Assembly: GCA_002892395.1 (NCBI GenBank)
Contig: NBBL01000007.1
Location: forward strand, 124,130-188,129
From: Lachnospiraceae bacterium
GTDB taxonomy: Bacteria; Bacillota; Clostridia; Lachnospirales; Lachnospiraceae
Reading direction: 5' to 3'
DNA length: 64,000 bases
Shown here: in pieces, positions 60,813 through 64,000 of the stretch
Numbering within the stretch: position 1 is the stretch's first letter
Layout of the letters: every line of letters starts with the position of its first letter
Notes under the pieces: model-generated
Databases searched by the model: none
Told to the model about the DNA's origin: nothing
The model's input: only the letters and a program-made list of their open reading frames with translations
Position numbers and translations under genes: made by a program

Positions 60813-61424
60813 GTGCGAACTCTGAAAAAGAACAGTAAGAAGCCGGAGATTCGGCGGCAGGAGCTGATCGATATTGCAGATGCTCTTTTCACTGAAAAAG
60901 GATATGAAGCGGTTTCTGTTCGAGATATTTTGGAGGTGGTTAACGGGGCACCCGGGATGTTCTATTATTACTTCAAATCCAAGCAGGAAATCTACATGGC
61001 TGCGATGGAGCAGTACATTACCCGGCGACTGGAACGGAAGTGTAGGATCATGGAGGATGAAGAAGTTCCTTTCGAGAACAAGCTCCCTGTCTTTCGCAGC
61101 ATGGTCGAGGAGGATATAGAGGGCTATGTGGATCGATTCGTGCCACAGGAAAATGCCTCCATTTCGGACAACTCATATAAGCTCTATGATCTGGTGCATA
61201 TGTTGAGCCAAATGGTGGGTCCCTATTCAAAATTTATCTTACAGGGAATCCGGGAAAACAAGCTGAAGAACCGTTTTCATATTACAGAGGAAAATGTGGA
61301 AGCGTTCGCAACCTTCGTGTTATATGGTGCATGGGGGATGATTTACAACAACAAATTTACGGGAAGCGGGGATTCCTATGACTTAGAAAATATACTTAAA
61401 ATCACAAATCAGCTGTTTTACTGA
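60813..61424 (+). CDS. TetR/AcrR family transcriptional regulator
   Basis: The protein (203 residues from the GTG at 60813) has the TetR helix-turn-helix: RRQELIDIADALFTEKGYEA, VSVRDILEVVNGAPGMFYYY, FKSK. The rest is a helical ligand-binding domain. The start is uncertain: a GAGGAGG ribosome binding site is better placed for a CTG at 60822, and a TTG at 60786 lies inside a palindrome. It probably controls the two ABC transporter genes downstream. Confidence 0.88.
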   Translation: MRTLKKNSKKPEIRRQELIDIADALFTEKGYEAVSVRDILEVVNGAPGMFYYYFKSKQEIYMAAMEQYITRRLERKCRIMEDEEVPFENKLPVFRSMVEEDIEGYVDRFVPQENASISDNSYKLYDLVHMLSQMVGPYSKFILQGIRENKLKNRFHITEENVEAFATFVLYGAWGMIYNNKFTGSGDSYDLENILKITNQLFY

Positions 61425-61455
61425 TCCCTGAAACAACAAAATAACATCAACAACC

Positions 61456-61500
61456 AACGCAACGGGAATGTTCCGAATGGAGCATTCTCGTTGTGGCGTT
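61456..61500 (+). terminator. Hairpin between tetR and the ABC genes (terminator or attenuator)
   Basis: AACGCAACGGGAATG pairs with CATTCTCGTT-GTG-GCGTT to give a 15-bp stem with a 3-base bulge and one G-U pair, followed by TTTAG. It lies 30 bases after the tetR stop and could lower read-through into the transporter genes. Confidence 0.55.
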
Positions 61501-61553
61501 TTAGGGACACGGAACGAATTTTGTCTGTAAAAAAGAAAGAGAGGTTTAACATC

Positions 61554-63365
61554 ATGAAACAAAAGGAGAAGCCAAAACAGGGGATTTCACGGCTGTTGGA
61601 GATTTCAGGAGAAACGGATGCGCCCTTTATCGTCAGTGTTCTTCTCTCCATATGCGGGACACTGTTTCAGCTAGTGCCATATCTATCCGTTTATCAGGTG
61701 ATGGCAGAGCTATTACGGCATGCGGCGGCAGGAAGCAGCTTAAATACAGGCTTCATGATTCGCTGGGCCGCATTGGGTCTAATCGGTCTGATCGTAGGAT
61801 ATGTTCTGTCTTATGGCAGCGGTATGATGGCACACACCTTTTCCTATCGCGTGATCTGCGGCGTTCGGTTAAAGGTGGCAGAGCATATCGGTAAACTACC
61901 AATGGGATATGTTACGAATCACTCTATCGGGAAAATAAAACAGGTTCTCGAGGCGGATGTAGAACAGATTGAGAATTTTCTGGCACATCAATTGCCGGAT
62001 CTTGTGAGTACGGTTGTCATGCTTCTGGCGATCTTTATCATTATGTTTTCCCAAAATATCAAGCTGGCATTTGCTTGTCTGCTTCCAATCGTACTTGGGT
62101 TTGTCTGCCAGTTTGCGGTGCTGATCAAAGTTATGAAAAGTGGCGGAGTGAAAGAGAATTTTGATGCATTGGAAAAAATCAGCAGTTCTTCAATCCAATA
62201 TGTCCAGGGAATGCCCTCGATCAAAATATTCGGACAGACCGTGAAATCCTTTCGTAAGTTCTATGAGGACATTATCAGTTATCGGGATTTTACAACCCGA
62301 ATGACCGAAATGATACGACCGGGGTTTGTCCTGTTCCGCATGTTTGTGCTGTCCGTGGCAACTTTTCTTGTTCCGGCCGGGTTACTTCTATATTTGAAAA
62401 ATCCAAGTGATGTGTCGTTTGTAGTGACCTTTCTCTTTTTCCTGATTTTAGGTCCCGGCACTGCCTCGCTGGCGCTGAAACTACGCGGCTTTTCCGAGAA
62501 TATGAATGTTATTACCGAAGGCGTGACACGCGTAGATGAAGTGTTGAATGAAAAGCCATTGCCTGAACCGGCGCAGGGAAAACTTCCAACAAGTTATGAT
62601 ATCAAGTTCCATGATGTTTCCTTTTCTTATGAGGCAGAAGGCAGGAAGATTCTTGATAAGATTTCCTTTATCGCGCGCCAAGGTGAAATCACTGCATTGG
62701 TCGGGCCGTCTGGGGCAGGAAAATCTACGATTGTGGAGCTGATTCCCCGCTTTTGGGATGTGACGGATGGCGGCATTGCAATCGGTGGCGTGGATGTTCG
62801 AGACATGACGGTTCACGACTTGATGGAACAAATGTCTTTCGTCTTCCAGGAAAGCTTTTTGTTCTCTGATACGATTTTTAACAACATTGCCTTAGGAAAA
62901 CCAGGCGCCACGAAAGAACAAGTGGAACAGGCTGCACGTGCAGCAAGGTGCCACGATTTCATCATGGCGCTCCCGGAAGGCTATCAGACAAATATTGGCG
63001 ATGGCGGAGTATATCTGTCCGGCGGCGAGCAGCAGCGCATGTCTATTGCGAGAGCGATCTTAAAGGATGCCCCGATCCTGATTCTTGACGAGGCCAGTGC
63101 CTATGCAGACGCAGAGAATGAACATGAAATGCAGATAGCCCTGCGCTCCCTGCTTCAGCATAAAACAGTCATAATGATTGCGCATCGATTGACGACCATT
63201 CGTAACGCCAATCAGATTCTGGTCGTGGATCAAGGTCAGATCAAAGAAAAAGGATCCCATAATGAGTTATTAGAGAAACACGGCCTATATGCAGATATGT
63301 GGAGTACAGGGGAATATTCCTCTTCATGGACCATACGTGCCGGAAAGGAGGCAGTGACAGAATGA
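61554..63365 (+). CDS. ABC exporter half-transporter, first of a pair
   Basis: The start at 61554 follows AGAGAGG and gives 603 residues. Six helices span about 25-320. The ATPase domain has Walker A GPSGAGKSTI, signature LSGGEQQRMSIARAI and Walker B ILILDEASAYADAENE, where the usual DEATSALD is DEASAYAD. This variant is frequent in siderophore-type or peptide ABC pairs (YbtP/YbtQ-like). The gene is coupled to its partner by a 4-base overlap; together they likely form a heterodimer. Confidence 0.9.
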   Translation: MKQKEKPKQGISRLLEISGETDAPFIVSVLLSICGTLFQLVPYLSVYQVMAELLRHAAAGSSLNTGFMIRWAALGLIGLIVGYVLSYGSGMMAHTFSYRVICGVRLKVAEHIGKLPMGYVTNHSIGKIKQVLEADVEQIENFLAHQLPDLVSTVVMLLAIFIIMFSQNIKLAFACLLPIVLGFVCQFAVLIKVMKSGGVKENFDALEKISSSSIQYVQGMPSIKIFGQTVKSFRKFYEDIISYRDFTTRMTEMIRPGFVLFRMFVLSVATFLVPAGLLLYLKNPSDVSFVVTFLFFLILGPGTASLALKLRGFSENMNVITEGVTRVDEVLNEKPLPEPAQGKLPTSYDIKFHDVSFSYEAEGRKILDKISFIARQGEITALVGPSGAGKSTIVELIPRFWDVTDGGIAIGGVDVRDMTVHDLMEQMSFVFQESFLFSDTIFNNIALGKPGATKEQVEQAARAARCHDFIMALPEGYQTNIGDGGVYLSGGEQQRMSIARAILKDAPILILDEASAYADAENEHEMQIALRSLLQHKTVIMIAHRLTTIRNANQILVVDQGQIKEKGSHNELLEKHGLYADMWSTGEYSSSWTIRAGKEAVTE

Positions 63366-64000
63366 ACAAGATATTAAATGCAATCACTTGCAAGGAACCG
63401 AAAAGGCTTGTTAAGCCGGTATTGTGGAACGCACTGGCCAATTTGTCCAATCTTCTGCCTTTCCTGTGCCTGACATATATTGTTGATCAGATTTATGAAT
63501 ATTTTATCCACGGGACAGAAAACAGTAAATCAATGTGGATCGCCTGGGGGCTCATGCTGGTATTCTTTGGCCTCACATGGCTTTTGGAGAACATAGCCTG
63601 CAAGTTGACTTACCAAGATGGCTTTATGGCATCGGCCGACGGCAGGATTAAATTGGCGGAGCATATCCGCAAACTACCGCTGGGGTTCCTCACGAGCAGG
63701 AACGCAGGCGAGGTGGGAAACACCATGATGAACGATTTTTCTCGTACCGAATCCGCCATGACGCACATTCTACCGCAAATCATCAGCGGCGTTATCATGG
63801 CAATTCTTGCTTCCGTTCTTCTGCTGGCAGTGGACTTTCGTATGGGCCTTGCCACGTTTGCGGGATTTCCTGCCGCTCTGTTGATCATGCTGGGAATGCG
63901 TGGACTGGAACAGCGGCTGGACACAAGGCTCTCCAAGGCACGGGTCAGTCAGACCGGGAAGATACAGGAATATCTGTCCGGTATGCGTGTGATCAAGTCC
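63362..64000 (+). CDS. ABC exporter half-transporter, second of a pair (cut by window end)
   Basis: The ATG at 63362 overlaps the previous stop. The 213 visible residues form the start of a membrane domain (NALANLSNLLPFLCLTYIVDQIY, GLMLVFFGLTWLLENIACK, HILPQIISGVIMAILASVLLL) with the coupling-helix region GRIKLAEHIRKLPLGFLTSR. The ATPase part lies beyond the window. Confidence 0.88.
   Translation, partial: MNKILNAITCKEPKRLVKPVLWNALANLSNLLPFLCLTYIVDQIYEYFIHGTENSKSMWIAWGLMLVFFGLTWLLENIACKLTYQDGFMASADGRIKLAEHIRKLPLGFLTSRNAGEVGNTMMNDFSRTESAMTHILPQIISGVIMAILASVLLLAVDFRMGLATFAGFPAALLIMLGMRGLEQRLDTRLSKARVSQTGKIQEYLSGMRVIKS

Overview
The window looks like the chromosome of a moderately GC-rich, Gram-positive anaerobe of the class Clostridia. 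The evidence is a Tad pilus locus without an outer-membrane secretin, a PrkC-like kinase with a PP2C phosphatase and an FHA protein of the DUF6382 type, purine-rich ribosome binding sites, genes for selenium-dependent molybdenum hydroxylase maturation, and an anaerobic precorrin/siroheme gene set. I cannot name the genus from sequence alone. No rRNA, tRNA or CRISPR array was recognised.

Layout. (1) 1-22.7 kb, all on the minus strand: one long locus read from a promoter near 22.65 kb. In transcription order it encodes a CpaE-like protein, TadA, TadB, TadC, a small Flp-type pilin, a prepilin peptidase, a WG-repeat protein, a leucine-rich-repeat lipoprotein, a TadE-like pseudopilin, a DUF5702-type envelope protein, a second TadE, the FHA protein, a PP2C phosphatase, a Ser/Thr kinase, a membrane protein with a 13-residue repeat, a 2052-residue Ig-like surface protein and a cut-off secreted protein. 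This reads as a pilus machine with a phospho-signalling module and a candidate adhesin. (2) 22.7-31.3 kb: repeat-rich spacer, aldo/keto reductase, ArsC-like protein, cell-wall-binding protein, YjiH-type transporter, GltS glutamate symporter, Ogt methyltransferase and an ABC exporter.

(3) 31.3-44 kb: molybdenum and selenium. The minus-strand run (YqeC-MocA fusion, YqeB, MoeA-like, ModABC, MoaC, XdhC, MoaA, MOSC-MogA) takes up molybdate, builds the pterin cofactor and matures molybdenum hydroxylases. The divergent plus-strand run (SelD, YedF, a Csd-type desulfurase, DUF3343) supplies activated selenium. The hydroxylases themselves are outside the window. (4) 44-51.4 kb: DMT transporter, ABC-2 exporter, then CobI, CobA-HemD, HemC, a SirC-like precorrin-2 dehydrogenase and BioY, many with overlapping ends. 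(5) 51.5-55 kb: a membrane protein under a clear promoter with paired palindromes, a DUF2249-like protein, and a ferredoxin-type protein divergent from a Crp/Fnr regulator.

(6) 55-60.8 kb: an accessory zone of lower GC, with a DUF3232-like gene, an IS256-type transposase scrap, an AlbA_2/ATPase gene behind a helically phased repeat array, a broken response-regulator end, HicAB, an HNH nuclease, and antitoxin and DUF1287 remnants. (7) 60.8-64 kb: a TetR regulator and a pair of ABC exporters, the second cut by the window edge.

The most interesting signals are regulatory: a 20-bp palindrome shared (16 of 20 bases) by the Tad and tetR promoters; the 10-11-bp phased AACATTGTT array and its 11-bp core reused 5 kb away; a 13-residue repeat whose ET(E/K)LL core echoes the GETTVL motif of the adjacent FHA protein; and many short tandem repeats located at gene ends and in leaders.
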